Origin: Bacillus solimangrovi
GTDB taxonomy: Bacteria; Bacillota; Bacilli; Bacillales; Bacillaceae_N
DNA length: 64,000 nucleotides
NCBI RefSeq assembly: GCF_001742425.1
Contig: NZ_MJEH01000011.1
Span: forward strand, 62,001 to 126,000
Direction: 5' to 3'
Position numbers and translations under genes: made by a program. Each line of letters starts with the position of its first letter. Within the stretch, counting starts at the first letter, position 1. Shown piece after piece: positions 24,978 through 34,353 of this stretch. The notes beneath the pieces were generated by a model. It had not been told where the DNA came from. It saw only the letters and a list, made by a program, of their open reading frames with translations, and did not search any database.

Positions 24978-25912
24978 TTAACTTCCATCTCCTTTTTTGT
25001 TACCCAATGTAAGAAAATTTCTTCCAAATGAGGTTCTTTAGGAGTAAGTTGATACAATGTCTTCTCGTTATCTTGAAGTGTTCGTACAAGATGAGGGATA
25101 TTCGCTTCATCATTTAATGTAATTAACCAATGCTGCTTATCGTCTTTAGAAGAAAGCGTTTCGTATTTTTTTACAAAGGTAGGTTGTTGTTCCCAAAGGT
25201 TGTCTGTTTTTTCACCAACTGCAATTTCAACCTGAGTTTTCACTTCTGCTAACTCACGCCAACGTCCTTGTACAAGCAATTCACCTTTATAAATAATCGC
25301 CATATGGTCACATACACTTTCCGCTTCAGCTAATAAATGACTGTTCAAGAAAACGGTCTTCCCCTCATCACTCAACCTTGCAATTAAGTCACGTACTTCC
25401 TTACGTCCGACTGGATCAAGAGCTGATGTTGGTTCATCTAAAAATAATAGATCTGGGTCATTCAATAACGCACAGGCTAAACCAATACGCTGTTGCATAC
25501 CTTTTGAATAACCTCTAATTTTTTCTTTCTCTCTTCCTGTCATACCAACAATCTCAATAACTTCTTCAATTCTGTTCTTTTGATTTCGAATAGGTATTTG
25601 GCATAATTGTGCATGATTTTCGAGTAATTGTTTGCCCGTTAACCAGTCTGGATATCGGAATAACTCAGGTAAGTAACCTACTTTCGTCCGTGACTCCACC
25701 GTTCCAATTGGTTTTCCGAGCATTTCACCAGCACCACTCGTAGGTTGAATTAAACCTAACATCATGCGGACGAATGTACTTTTTCCAGCGCCATTAGGAC
25801 CAAAAAAACCGAACACTCCTCCCCTGGGCACTTCTAACGAAATATTCTCACATCCACGCTTACCATCATACAACTTTGACAAATGGTTCGTTTTAATCAC
25901 GAAATCATTCAT
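24974..25912 (-). CDS. ABC transporter ATP-binding protein
   Basis: A 312-residue ATPase from ATG 25912 (GAGGTG six bases upstream; TTG at 25921 is less likely). Walker A FGPNGAGKST, Q-loop region YLPELFRYPDW, signature YSKGMQQRIGLACAL, Walker B LLFLDEPTSALDP and H-switch FLNSHLL are complete. The C-terminal domain (about 215-312) is of the BcrA/NatA kind. It works with the permease downstream. A hairpin separates it from the anti-sigma gene, so ABC expression may be partly uncoupled from the sigma operon. Confidence 0.9.
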   Translation of the reverse strand: MNDFVIKTNHLSKLYDGKRGCENISLEVPRGGVFGFFGPNGAGKSTFVRMMLGLIQPTSGAGEMLGKPIGTVESRTKVGYLPELFRYPDWLTGKQLLENHAQLCQIPIRNQKNRIEEVIEIVGMTGREKEKIRGYSKGMQQRIGLACALLNDPDLLFLDEPTSALDPVGRKEVRDLIARLSDEGKTVFLNSHLLAEAESVCDHMAIIYKGELLVQGRWRELAEVKTQVEIAVGEKTDNLWEQQPTFVKKYETLSSKDDKQHWLITLNDEANIPHLVRTLQDNEKTLYQLTPKEPHLEEIFLHWVTKKEMEVK

Positions 25913-25940
25913 ACTGTTCACCTCAATTTTCTCATTGAAA

Positions 25941-25967
25941 CAAGAGCTGAATTATTATCAGCCCTTG
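25941..25967 (-). terminator. Hairpin between anti-sigma and ABC genes
   Basis: CAAGAGCTGA / TCAGCCCTTG arms (one mismatch) with a 7-nt loop. The minus strand continues GTTTCAATG, a weak tail, so read-through is likely. Confidence 0.55.
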
Positions 25968-25992
25968 TTCAAATTATTTATTACACACTAGT

Positions 25993-27168
25993 TTATAATT
26001 GTTTTGCAAATTCTACTAATTCAGGCAATAGACTTGTTTCATTTTCTTCAGTGTATGCATCAAGATAATGTACTTCCCCGTTATCCTGCCACATTAAATA
26101 AGTGCTATATTCTGTTTCAACCCCTATTGCCTCTTTACCATTTAGCATGATCTCTTTTGTTGTTTGGCCTTCCATTTCCATGATAGGAACTGGTAATGTT
26201 TGAGTCCAATCATCGATACTTGAGAGTTGTTTCTTCACATTATCAGGAAAGAACGGCATCGCTAAGATCGTTTGACTTAGTTCATTTAAGTCTACATCTT
26301 CAGGTATCATGTATTCAGGTGCACCAATAACCGTATGTGTGAAGCTTTGTACTTTTACATTGTCTTCATTTGATTCGTACGACGTGTGTGTAGCTTGCGG
26401 AACTGTAATTGAGAACGGCTTTTGATCCATCTTTTCATCAAATTGCTCCTCAATATTCATCGATGCTAATAACTCATTCATTTTGTCTACGTTTAACTCC
26501 ATCGTCAACGAAATAGGTGTAGTCACATATGAATTTGTGAACGTATAATTATTAATGTCTTTTGGAGCTTTGAATCCTGCCTCCTCCATACTTTCTTTCG
26601 TAGCAAATGAATACGATCTTTCTTGTACTTCTTCATCTATTGATATTTTACCAAGTCCTTTTAAATCAATTTCACCTGCTTCATTACTTACGATCCAGTT
26701 TTCAACCTCATTTATATCTTGTGTTGTCAACTTTAAAAATTCCGCTTCATTCACACGAAATACTGACAAGAAGTTACTTGCTGCAACTTGAACTTGCGGT
26801 ATTGAGAATACCCCTATCATTACGGCTGCTGCCCCACCGATAATTAAGCTTTTAGTTGTTTTCTTCATGTTTTCCCATCTCCCTTTTTTCTTTACATACA
26901 TTTGTAATTGTTCAACTTTGCTATCTTTTTCTATCACTTTATTTTCAAAAGCTGACCATGCTTGTTCAGTATTTATTTCGATGTTATTCAAATCATGTTC
27001 TGTTTCTGTAAAACCTTGTCCAAATAAAATATTAATTTCTCTGAGATCTTCTAATTGTTGCTTACAAGCTTTACAAGTTTGAATATGTTGTTCTACATAA
27101 TCCCGACCTTCAACAGTTAATTCCTCATCAAGATAACTTTGTAATTGTTCATCAGTTAAACATTTCAT
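25993..27168 (-). CDS. Transmembrane zinc-finger anti-sigma factor
   Basis: This 391-residue protein begins with a ZAS zinc-binding motif, H-x3-C-x2-C in QHIQTCKACKQQL (near 28-38). It has one membrane helix near 107-127 (SLIIGGAAAVMIGVFSIPQ) and a large extracytoplasmic domain of about 260 residues with no family I can name. Its ATG overlaps the sigma gene stop (ATGA), the usual arrangement of ECF sigma factor and cognate anti-sigma. The outer domain presumably senses the envelope stimulus. Confidence 0.85.
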   Translation of the reverse strand: MKCLTDEQLQSYLDEELTVEGRDYVEQHIQTCKACKQQLEDLREINILFGQGFTETEHDLNNIEINTEQAWSAFENKVIEKDSKVEQLQMYVKKKGRWENMKKTTKSLIIGGAAAVMIGVFSIPQVQVAASNFLSVFRVNEAEFLKLTTQDINEVENWIVSNEAGEIDLKGLGKISIDEEVQERSYSFATKESMEEAGFKAPKDINNYTFTNSYVTTPISLTMELNVDKMNELLASMNIEEQFDEKMDQKPFSITVPQATHTSYESNEDNVKVQSFTHTVIGAPEYMIPEDVDLNELSQTILAMPFFPDNVKKQLSSIDDWTQTLPVPIMEMEGQTTKEIMLNGKEAIGVETEYSTYLMWQDNGEVHYLDAYTEENETSLLPELVEFAKQL

Positions 27169-27719
27169 TCACTCTCACCTCGCATTGTTTCAAATAATTT
27201 TTGAAATTTCCGTTTCGAACGAGCGATCATTTTTCCTACTGAAGCTTGTTCCAACTGTAACTCTTCTGCAATTTCTTTATATTGATAACCTGAATATTTT
27301 AACATCAGTAGCTTTCGTTCCCTCTCATTCAGACGATCAAGAGCTTTTTGCACAAGTTTTTGTTCCTCTTTATGCATTACCTGCTCTTCTGAGGACTCAC
27401 AAACCGTTTTTGTTCTTTCCATTTCTTTCTTTTCTCGTTCTCTATAACGTTTTTCATTACGAATATAATTTAGTGCAGCAAACTTAGCAGATTTTGTTAA
27501 CCATGCAGGAATATTCTCAATATCATTCCAGTCTATGTCAAATAATTGAATAAAAACTGTTTGAGCTAAGTCTTCAGCCGTTGATTGTTCTTTACAATAC
27601 CTCATAAGCTGACGAACAACTTGAGGGTAATAAGTTTTAAAAATAGATTGAAATTCATCAATGTTTTTCGTTTCTACATTTCTATATAACCTGTCGTGCA
27701 CAACAGATTGCACCTCCAT
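27165..27719 (-). CDS. ECF-type RNA polymerase sigma factor
   Basis: A 184-residue sigma-70 family protein from ATG 27719 (AGGAGGTC upstream). Region 2 is visible (YYPQVVRQLMRYCKEQSTAE, then DLAQTVFIQLF and ALNYIRNEKRYRE), and region 4 has the helix-turn-helix KYSGYQYKEIAEELQLEQAS. It is the first gene of an operon with its anti-sigma and an ABC exporter. It is not SigX (found at 37291) and I cannot place it as SigM, SigV, SigW or SigY. A TGTCAC and CGTATAA pair lies upstream, but its 20-bp spacing is long for an ECF promoter. Confidence 0.87.
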   Translation of the reverse strand: MEVQSVVHDRLYRNVETKNIDEFQSIFKTYYPQVVRQLMRYCKEQSTAEDLAQTVFIQLFDIDWNDIENIPAWLTKSAKFAALNYIRNEKRYREREKKEMERTKTVCESSEEQVMHKEEQKLVQKALDRLNERERKLLMLKYSGYQYKEIAEELQLEQASVGKMIARSKRKFQKLFETMRGESE

Positions 27720-27974
27720 CTTCTGACCTCCTCTCACTTACTTTCACTTATACGAACCCATCGAGCTTTGTTTTGTGACACTTTTTTTAAAAAATTTTAA
27801 AGGAGGCTTTATTAATATCAAACTTGCCGACACTCTTTTTCCAATATTTTATATATTAACTCATACAAAGGTACAAGAATGAATAACATTAAATCTAACA
27901 TTTTTATCTTGCTAGCAACTCATATGATACAAAAAACTACCTCTATACAAATTTTATATTAAAGATGGAAACGG

Positions 27975-29465
27975 GTGTTAAATATGTTTGTGGACTTACT
28001 TAACAATTTAGCTGTTACAGCTACCTTGCTATTTATTGGAGGCAAATTCTTCGAAAAGCAACCATTAGAACTATCTTCGCCAATTATTAGAAGAATTATC
28101 GCAGGATTAGGTGCTGGATTACTCGGTACATTATTGATGGTAAGTACGATTCAAGTAACAGATATCGTTATCGTTGACCTACGTCACCTTGCAATCATCA
28201 TCGCTGCGATATATGGAGGTACAATTGCATCAACTATGGCTGGAATAATGATTGGAATGATGAGAATATTATTATTCGGTATTAACAGTGCTTCTATTTC
28301 GGCTTGCATCTTATCAATAACTGTAGCTTTCCTATTTGGTGGAATAGCAACTATTAAGATTTCACGGCTTAATTTATTTGTAATCATGAATAGTATTTAT
28401 ATCCTATTAGGTTCAACCGTAGCTTATTTTTTAATCCATAATCAAACCATTTTTCAAAGCAGTTTACTCTTTTACTTGCCAATCGCATTTATCGGTGGAT
28501 TATTTACGTATTACATGACTGAATACATTAAAAGATCAAATGAAAATAATCGTGCCATTATGTACTATAAAATCATGGCCGATAATTCAACAGATTTGAT
28601 ATCAACCCACTCTCACAATGGAGAGTTCAAATATGTATCACCTTCTTCAAAACATATACTAGGATACGGGCATCATGAATTAAAAGGATGCTCTCCATAT
28701 TCTTTTTTTCACCCAGAGGATTTTTGTGCCAAAATGAGTTTTCACGACATTCTTCAAAATGAACACGATAACTATAGTTTTACTTTTCGATTCAAACGTA
28801 GGGATGGTTCATATGTATGGCTAGAAACGATATTAAGAAAAATGAGTGGAATCACAACTTCAAACGAGGAAATCATTTGTTTTTCAAGAGACATTACATT
28901 GAGGAAAAAAAATGAAGAAAAACTTATAGAAGCAAACAATTCATTAAGAAGATTATCCAATATTGATAGCTTAACTGAAATAGCCAATCGACGTTCATTT
29001 GATGAAACGATAGAAAAAGAATGGAAACGTGCAATTCGTAACCATTCAGCATTGTCACTTATTTTAATGGATATTGATCACTTTAAACTTTATAACGATA
29101 CTTATGGACACCAACGAGGTGATACATGTATCACAATGGTTGCGAAAATCAGTCAAGTTCTCCTTAACCGCCCTACTGATTTTATCGCACGTTATGGAGG
29201 AGAAGAGTTTGCAATAATTCTACCAGAAACATCAACAGTTGGAGCAATTAACGTTGCAGAAGCAATCCGTTCAGCAATTGAAGCAGAGGCAATCCCTCAT
29301 TCTACTTCATTTGTGAAACCAGTTGTTACAGTTAGTATTGGGATTGCTACGATGACTGAGATTAACCCATTAGATCGCTTTAAACTAATCAAACGTGCTG
29401 ACGAAGCGTTATATAAAGCTAAGAAGCAAGGACGTAATAGAGTGTCAGTGTTCACCAGTCTATAA
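27975..29465 (+). CDS. Diguanylate cyclase with 5TMR-LYT sensor and PAS domain
   Basis: A 496-residue protein. The N-terminal 5TMR-LYT membrane domain (about 1-190) has LRHLAIIIAAIYGGTIAST, and a PAS domain (about 200-320) has FKYVSPSSKHILGYGHHELK and DGSYVWLETI. A GGDEF domain (about 330-495) carries the active-site loop RYGGEEFAIILPE. An RxxD inhibitory I-site (RPTD) sits five residues before GGEEF, so the enzyme should be active and feedback-inhibited by c-di-GMP. ATG at 27984 is an alternative start. The sensor type is shared with the LytS kinase nearby. The gene is alone on the plus strand. Confidence 0.88.
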   Translation: MLNMFVDLLNNLAVTATLLFIGGKFFEKQPLELSSPIIRRIIAGLGAGLLGTLLMVSTIQVTDIVIVDLRHLAIIIAAIYGGTIASTMAGIMIGMMRILLFGINSASISACILSITVAFLFGGIATIKISRLNLFVIMNSIYILLGSTVAYFLIHNQTIFQSSLLFYLPIAFIGGLFTYYMTEYIKRSNENNRAIMYYKIMADNSTDLISTHSHNGEFKYVSPSSKHILGYGHHELKGCSPYSFFHPEDFCAKMSFHDILQNEHDNYSFTFRFKRRDGSYVWLETILRKMSGITTSNEEIICFSRDITLRKKNEEKLIEANNSLRRLSNIDSLTEIANRRSFDETIEKEWKRAIRNHSALSLILMDIDHFKLYNDTYGHQRGDTCITMVAKISQVLLNRPTDFIARYGGEEFAIILPETSTVGAINVAEAIRSAIEAEAIPHSTSFVKPVVTVSIGIATMTEINPLDRFKLIKRADEALYKAKKQGRNRVSVFTSL

Positions 29466-29489
29466 GCAAAAACGTCATAAAAACGTAGA

Positions 29490-29521
29490 AAAGTCTAAAA
29501 TCGAAATTGATTTTAGACTTT
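29490..29521. terminator. Bidirectional terminator between the cyclase gene and ypbE
   Basis: 13-bp perfect arms AAAGTCTAAAATC / GATTTTAGACTTT around GAAATT. It serves the convergent GGDEF gene and ypbE, overlapping the ypbE stop. Confidence 0.8.
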
Positions 29522-30125
29522 ACTTAGAATTTGGGATAATTAACTTCTGACCTTCAAATACCGTACCTTCAGCACTTAAGTTATTTGCATCTTTAATAAG
29601 TGCTTCCCCAGTTCGATTTTGGAAGAATTTCATTGAAATACTGAACAATGTATCCTCTGCCTTAACAACATATGTTTGATATTCTTCTTTCGATACAGGT
29701 GTTGTGTGTTTAAGTTGAGCAACTGACTCTGGTTTTTCAGTTTCATTTGGAGACAATTGTGACTCAACAACGGTTTCATTATTATCTTTCTCATTAGGTT
29801 CTGACTTCACTTCTTCTTTTTGCTTCATTTCATATTGTTCAACTACTTTTTCTGAAGGTTTGATGTCTATTGGTTCATTTGTAGTTGGGTCGCCCTTATT
29901 ACTCAGAAATGCATAGGCAGGGATAATTATCAACAAGAGTAGGAAGATTAACACGAGCAAACGCGCAAGTGGATATTTGATTTTGATATTCGTTTTCCCT
30001 TGTTTTTGTCCGTGAACTTGACTGCGCGGTGGGATTGTTTGGTTTGCCTCATCTTCCTCTTCACTTTTTGATTGTTTTACTAGAGAACGCAATAATTCAG
30101 CTTGGTCCTTTTCTTCATTACTCAT
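29520..30125 (-). CDS. ypbE: YpbE-like LysM-domain membrane protein
   Basis: A 201-residue protein with a charged cytoplasmic N-terminus, one membrane helix near 55-70 (LLVLIFLLLLIIIPAYAFL), a Glu/Lys-rich linker, and a C-terminal LysM domain (about 150-200: TYVVKAEDTLFSISMKFF ... EGQKLIIP). LysM binds peptidoglycan, so the domain faces the wall. Its start overlaps the end of ypbD by 8 nt. The function is unknown in B. subtilis. Confidence 0.85.
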   Translation of the reverse strand: MSNEEKDQAELLRSLVKQSKSEEEDEANQTIPPRSQVHGQKQGKTNIKIKYPLARLLVLIFLLLLIIIPAYAFLSNKGDPTTNEPIDIKPSEKVVEQYEMKQKEEVKSEPNEKDNNETVVESQLSPNETEKPESVAQLKHTTPVSKEEYQTYVVKAEDTLFSISMKFFQNRTGEALIKDANNLSAEGTVFEGQKLIIPNSK

Positions 30126-30747
30126 CTCTAATTATCCCTCCTTCATTGAACGATTCAGATACAGGTTGTCCCCTCATATATTGAACTCGTATAATACATC
30201 CAAATACAAAATCAATTAGCAGATGTGCAACAATTGTTACGAGTAGATTCTCTGTAATTTCAAATATCCAACCGATGTAGAAGCTTAGAAGTAAAACTGA
30301 AATTAGTAAGACAGGTTTCGTTAAATAACGTAAGTGTAATAATGCAAACGTAATACTTGCAATAAAGAAACCAAATTGTGATTGAATTATACCTCGAAAA
30401 AGAAACTCTTCTGTACAGGCAACAATGAAAGAAAGTAAAAAAATGTGCCATATAGGTCGCTCTCGAAACACCTTTTCATTAATGCCACCATCATCATACA
30501 TCTCTTTTGGTAAAATCTTCATTAATAAACCATCAATTAAAATAACGATAGCTGCACTACCTATTCCATAATATACAACCTCATACAGATCAAGTTGAAT
30601 ATATGATAAAAACTCTGTCATTGAATCAAAAAGAAAGATGAACAAACCACAACTTATTACAAACAGAATCCCTTGTGTAAGATAAAGCTGCTTTACTAAC
30701 TCTATATCTGACAGTTGATTAATTAACTCCTTTTGTCGTTTATTCAT
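30118..30747 (-). CDS. ypbD: YpbD-like CPBP (CAAX-type) membrane protease family
   Basis: A 209-residue membrane protein with the CPBP/Abi signature EEFLFRGIIQSQFG (EExxxR), a following FALLHLRY segment and late HLLIDFVFG. These provide the Glu, Arg and His residues of the intramembrane protease site. About six helices are predicted. Proteolytic substrates are unknown. It lies between the recQ gene and ypbE on the same strand, as in B. subtilis, 35 bp downstream of recQ. Confidence 0.85.
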   Translation of the reverse strand: MNKRQKELINQLSDIELVKQLYLTQGILFVISCGLFIFLFDSMTEFLSYIQLDLYEVVYYGIGSAAIVILIDGLLMKILPKEMYDDGGINEKVFRERPIWHIFLLSFIVACTEEFLFRGIIQSQFGFFIASITFALLHLRYLTKPVLLISVLLLSFYIGWIFEITENLLVTIVAHLLIDFVFGCIIRVQYMRGQPVSESFNEGGIIRDE

Positions 30748-30782
30748 TATGATGCTTCACCACACTGACTATACCATTTTCT

Positions 30783-32282
30783 TTATATATGAAAAATATT
30801 TGCTAATTCATTTTCCCACCCGGTAAACTGCCATTCTAGGTGATCAACTTGTTGTGTTGGCAATTCATTAAGTGTAAACCCACATTGATCACAGCATAAG
30901 TTAGGTTTTTTCTGCAATTCCTCATCAAAATGTTCTAGTAGGTACTTACGTCTACATGAATTTAATTGTAAAAGAAGCCTTATTGTTGATAATTTTTCCC
31001 GTTTATCATTAATCCGTTTATTAATAATTGGTCGTATTTTTTCCTCAACTTCTATATTATGCCATGAATTTGTTACTTCGTCTGCAACTAATATGTTAAA
31101 TTGCTCGAATTGATATTTTAAAAATCGTATCTGAATGTCTGTTAACCCCATATGTGTAGCAACCACTTCTACATCGTGCCAGCTTTTACAAACGTCTTGC
31201 TTCATATAATTAAGCAACGCTTTTACTTCACTCATTGATGGGAATTCCTTTTCAATCAACCTTTCTGGAAGCTCATGGTCACCATCTGAATAAAGAAGGA
31301 TGCTCACACTATGGTTTCCATCTCGACCAGCTCTACCGATTTCTTGAATATAAGATTCAATATCAGATGGGTAGTGTACGTGAATAACAAACCGAATATC
31401 TTGTTTATCAATCCCCATTCCAAATGCATTCGTAGCACATATCACATCCAACTGGTCATTAATAAATTGTTGTTGAATTAAAATTCGCTCCTCATTTATC
31501 ATCCCGCCATGATAATAAGCACAACGAATCCCTTCGTTCCGAAGAATTGATGCATACTGTTCTGCTGTTGAACGTGTTGGAGTGTATATAATACCTGACC
31601 CTTGCAATTGTTTGATTAAATTCTTCGTATACTCAATTTTCTCCTGCATTGAATCAACATAACGGATATCTAGTGCAATATTATTTCGATCGACAGAATG
31701 GATGTGACAGCTTACACTCTCTAGCTTCAGTTGTCTTAATATATCCTGTTGAACTTCATTTGATGCAGTTGCTGTCAGAGCTAGAACAGGTGGAGTTCCA
31801 CATCGCTGAATAACATCTGTAAGCTTCAAATAATCGGTGCGGAATTCGTGCCCCCATTGTGAAATACAATGTGCCTCATCAACAACGAAAAGACTTATCT
31901 TCACGTGTTCCAAACGTTTCAATACATGCTCAGATTGAAGAATTTCTGGTGATGCATAAATAATGCGATACTTATGTAATGATCGTAATGCTAACTTTCT
32001 TTCCTCGAACGATAGAAAGCTATTTAACGCAACAACTCGTTTCTCCCCCTTCGTCTTCAACTGTTGAACTTGATCTTGCATAAGGGATAGAAGAGGAGAC
32101 ACAACTAACACTGTACCTTCAAGAACATAAGATGGAAATTGATAACACAATGATTTCCCTGCGCCCGTAGGTAACATCGCAAGCACATTTCTCCCACTTA
32201 ATACATCCTCAATAATTTCTTTCTGTCCTTCACGAAATGATGAGAAACCGAATTTCTTTTGTAATACTTTCTCTAATTTCAT
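30783..32282 (-). CDS. recS: RecQ-family ATP-dependent DNA helicase (RecS)
   Basis: A 499-residue superfamily-2 helicase. Motif I MLPTGAGKSLCYQFP (residues 36-50), DEAH box VVDEAHCISQWGHEFR, motif III ALTATAS, motif V/VI CATNAFGMGIDK and QEIGRAGRDG are all present. A zinc-binding region near 440-470 (C-RRKYL ... CCDQCGF) follows. The HRDC domain of full-length RecQ is absent, matching the short Bacillus paralogue RecS (about 496 residues). Role: DNA unwinding in recombination and fork repair. It overlaps the stop of ypbB by 4 nt. Confidence 0.9.
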   Translation of the reverse strand: MKLEKVLQKKFGFSSFREGQKEIIEDVLSGRNVLAMLPTGAGKSLCYQFPSYVLEGTVLVVSPLLSLMQDQVQQLKTKGEKRVVALNSFLSFEERKLALRSLHKYRIIYASPEILQSEHVLKRLEHVKISLFVVDEAHCISQWGHEFRTDYLKLTDVIQRCGTPPVLALTATASNEVQQDILRQLKLESVSCHIHSVDRNNIALDIRYVDSMQEKIEYTKNLIKQLQGSGIIYTPTRSTAEQYASILRNEGIRCAYYHGGMINEERILIQQQFINDQLDVICATNAFGMGIDKQDIRFVIHVHYPSDIESYIQEIGRAGRDGNHSVSILLYSDGDHELPERLIEKEFPSMSEVKALLNYMKQDVCKSWHDVEVVATHMGLTDIQIRFLKYQFEQFNILVADEVTNSWHNIEVEEKIRPIINKRINDKREKLSTIRLLLQLNSCRRKYLLEHFDEELQKKPNLCCDQCGFTLNELPTQQVDHLEWQFTGWENELANIFHI

Positions 32283-33349
32283 CTCCTCTCTCCTTTCGCA
32301 ATTATTAGGCGTATTTGAAAATAACTGACATCATCATTTAATTGTTCCTTAATCGGCTTCATTCGCTTCGTTTGCATCGAATGATACAGCTGTAATACCG
32401 ATTGAGCGATTTCATCTGAAATGAATGGCTCTGTCGAGAAGCTCGGATCATTCAATGCGATCTCAATAAAATGGTCTTCTATTGTACTTAATTTTAAATT
32501 TCGAATATGAGCGATTTCTTCTATTGTACGACCTTGCTCAAACAAGTTAAAAGTCTTCCTCGTTGAGTTGGTTAGTGGAACTTCATTATGTTGATCTCGA
32601 ATAAGTGTATATAATAAACTCGTTCGCATTTCACTCATTCGTATCATTCTCACAAATTGATGTAGTGCAGCTTGAAAGAGATACCTTGCTCCATCTTCTC
32701 CTACTGAAGTATACTCACCAATTTGCTGAAAGGTAAGCCCATAACGGTGAGATGCACTCAAACGCAACAAAAAAATATCAGACTGTACATCTGGTATGGT
32801 AGACAGTATCTCATGGCACTCTTTATGTAACATGTCGGCCAACTCTTTCTTTTGTAAACCCGTTTGTTGAAACCAGTTCTTACTCCAACGAAACACTTCT
32901 TCATTGCGAGACACTGGAATAAAATTCGATTGTTCGATAACTAAATTTGAAATCGATTGAATCAATAACGAAAATCTCTCCCAGAAAACCGATCCTATAT
33001 TGTTATATTGCCAGCCATCTAATCCGTTAGGAAATATTTCACTTCTTTCGAACAGACTGACTACTTCTTTTCCTTTTTGAGTGACGATTAAATGACCGTC
33101 ACGTTCTAATTTCATTTGCACATAACCTTTTTCTATCAATTGTTGTATATCTTGTTCAAACCTTGATCGAATATATCGAGGCATCGTACCAAACAAAAAT
33201 GAAAGCTCAAATAATTGACCATCTTGAATGGTTTGTGACGATTTCTTACCTCTTAACAGATGAAAGAGACCTGATGATGACCGTTCACCATCAAATTTAT
33301 TTAGACTAAATAAAAGAATTTTCAATCGATATGTAATCAAATTTTTCAC
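32279..33349 (-). CDS. ypbB: YpbB, helix-turn-helix protein coupled to recS
   Basis: A 356-residue protein. A C-terminal helix-turn-helix (about 270-300: EQGRTIEEIAHIRNLKLSTI) is the kind also found at the C-terminus of RecQ helicases, so it may act as the DNA-binding partner that short RecS lacks. It has no membrane segment. The gene begins with GTG at 33349 and overlaps recS by 4 nt, implying coupled synthesis. The function is not established. Confidence 0.83.
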   Translation of the reverse strand: MKNLITYRLKILLFSLNKFDGERSSSGLFHLLRGKKSSQTIQDGQLFELSFLFGTMPRYIRSRFEQDIQQLIEKGYVQMKLERDGHLIVTQKGKEVVSLFERSEIFPNGLDGWQYNNIGSVFWERFSLLIQSISNLVIEQSNFIPVSRNEEVFRWSKNWFQQTGLQKKELADMLHKECHEILSTIPDVQSDIFLLRLSASHRYGLTFQQIGEYTSVGEDGARYLFQAALHQFVRMIRMSEMRTSLLYTLIRDQHNEVPLTNSTRKTFNLFEQGRTIEEIAHIRNLKLSTIEDHFIEIALNDPSFSTEPFISDEIAQSVLQLYHSMQTKRMKPIKEQLNDDVSYFQIRLIIAKGERR

Positions 33350-33525
33350 CGAACCTTTTTTACTATTTGATACTTATAATAATTGAATTTTGATACAGTT
33401 TATAAGTGATAGTCCTTTTGTTCATTGTACCAAACTAGTCTTTCTATGTGGCAAATGACGTATCTATTTGGAGGCGAAGTTGGTGAAAACGTTGATGTGA
33501 TAAGCATTCTCAATGGTTTTTCCTA

Positions 33526-33554
33526 TTGAAAAGTTATCAAAACCGTTTTACAAT
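33526..33554 (+). promoter_or_regulatory. SigA promoter of fer
   Basis: TTGAAA (33526-33531), 17-bp spacer, TACAAT (33549-33554): 5 of 6 matches in each box at optimal spacing. It would give a leader of about 100 nt before the ferredoxin start. The rest of the 33350-33659 spacer shows no gene. Confidence 0.7.
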
Positions 33555-33626
33555 AAGGTATGTGGTTAGACTTTAACCTCAAAGATAGGTTAAGGGAACA
33601 ACATTGAGAGAAACTTCATTGTTTGA

Positions 33627-33908
<282 letters not shown>

Positions 33909-33915
33909 TACGAGC

Positions 33916-33943
33916 AGAGCCCTTGCATCTTTGCATGGGCTCT
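33916..33943 (+). terminator. Terminator of fer
   Basis: AGAGCCCTTGCA / TGCATGGGCTCT arms (one mismatch) around TCTT, followed by TCTTATGACTT. Confidence 0.8.
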
Positions 33944-34289
33944 TCTTATGACTTACCTTTAAAAAGCTTCTTATCCTCTCTACTTTATAGTTATATAACG
34001 TGTTGTTTACTTAAACAACATGAATCACAACAGTTGCTATTATAACGTACAATTTCTCCAAGTGATTTTCCCTATTATTTCTATTAATAGAAAATACAAC
34101 AAACCCTTTTAACATAGGTTAATGTTACTTTACATCTTGTTATATTTTCTTCAAATGAAAATATTTTTCAGTCTATTTTCTTATCTAAATCACCATATCT
34201 GAAATGTCATAAATTTTTTACAAGCTCATATTTTACTGAAATACAAACAGAGAAACCGCTTACATTCAAAAACGTTCGTGAATAACTGA
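33944..34289. other. AT-rich spacer between fer and serA, no gene seen
   Basis: About 350 bp with no frame having a ribosome site. A short inverted repeat GTTGTTTACTTAAACAAC lies near 34003. I looked for a T-box or other leader RNA and found none; the serA promoter lies beyond it, only about 35 bp before the gene. Confidence 0.5.
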
Positions 34290-34319
34290 TTGACAGTCTA
34301 TTAATGCATGTGGTAAATT
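34290..34319 (+). promoter_or_regulatory. Candidate SigA promoter of serA
   Basis: Perfect TTGACA (34290-34295), an 18-bp spacer and TAAATT (34314-34319). Transcription would begin near 34326, giving a leader too short for a riboswitch. Confidence 0.65.
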
Positions 34320-34353
34320 ATCAAAAAAATTAATGCGGCAAAGGAGTAGACAA

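Noticed and set aside
33944-34353. T-box or riboswitch leader for serA
   Set aside because: The best promoter starts transcription only about 30 nt before the start codon, and no T-box sequence or specifier-type stem is visible upstream.
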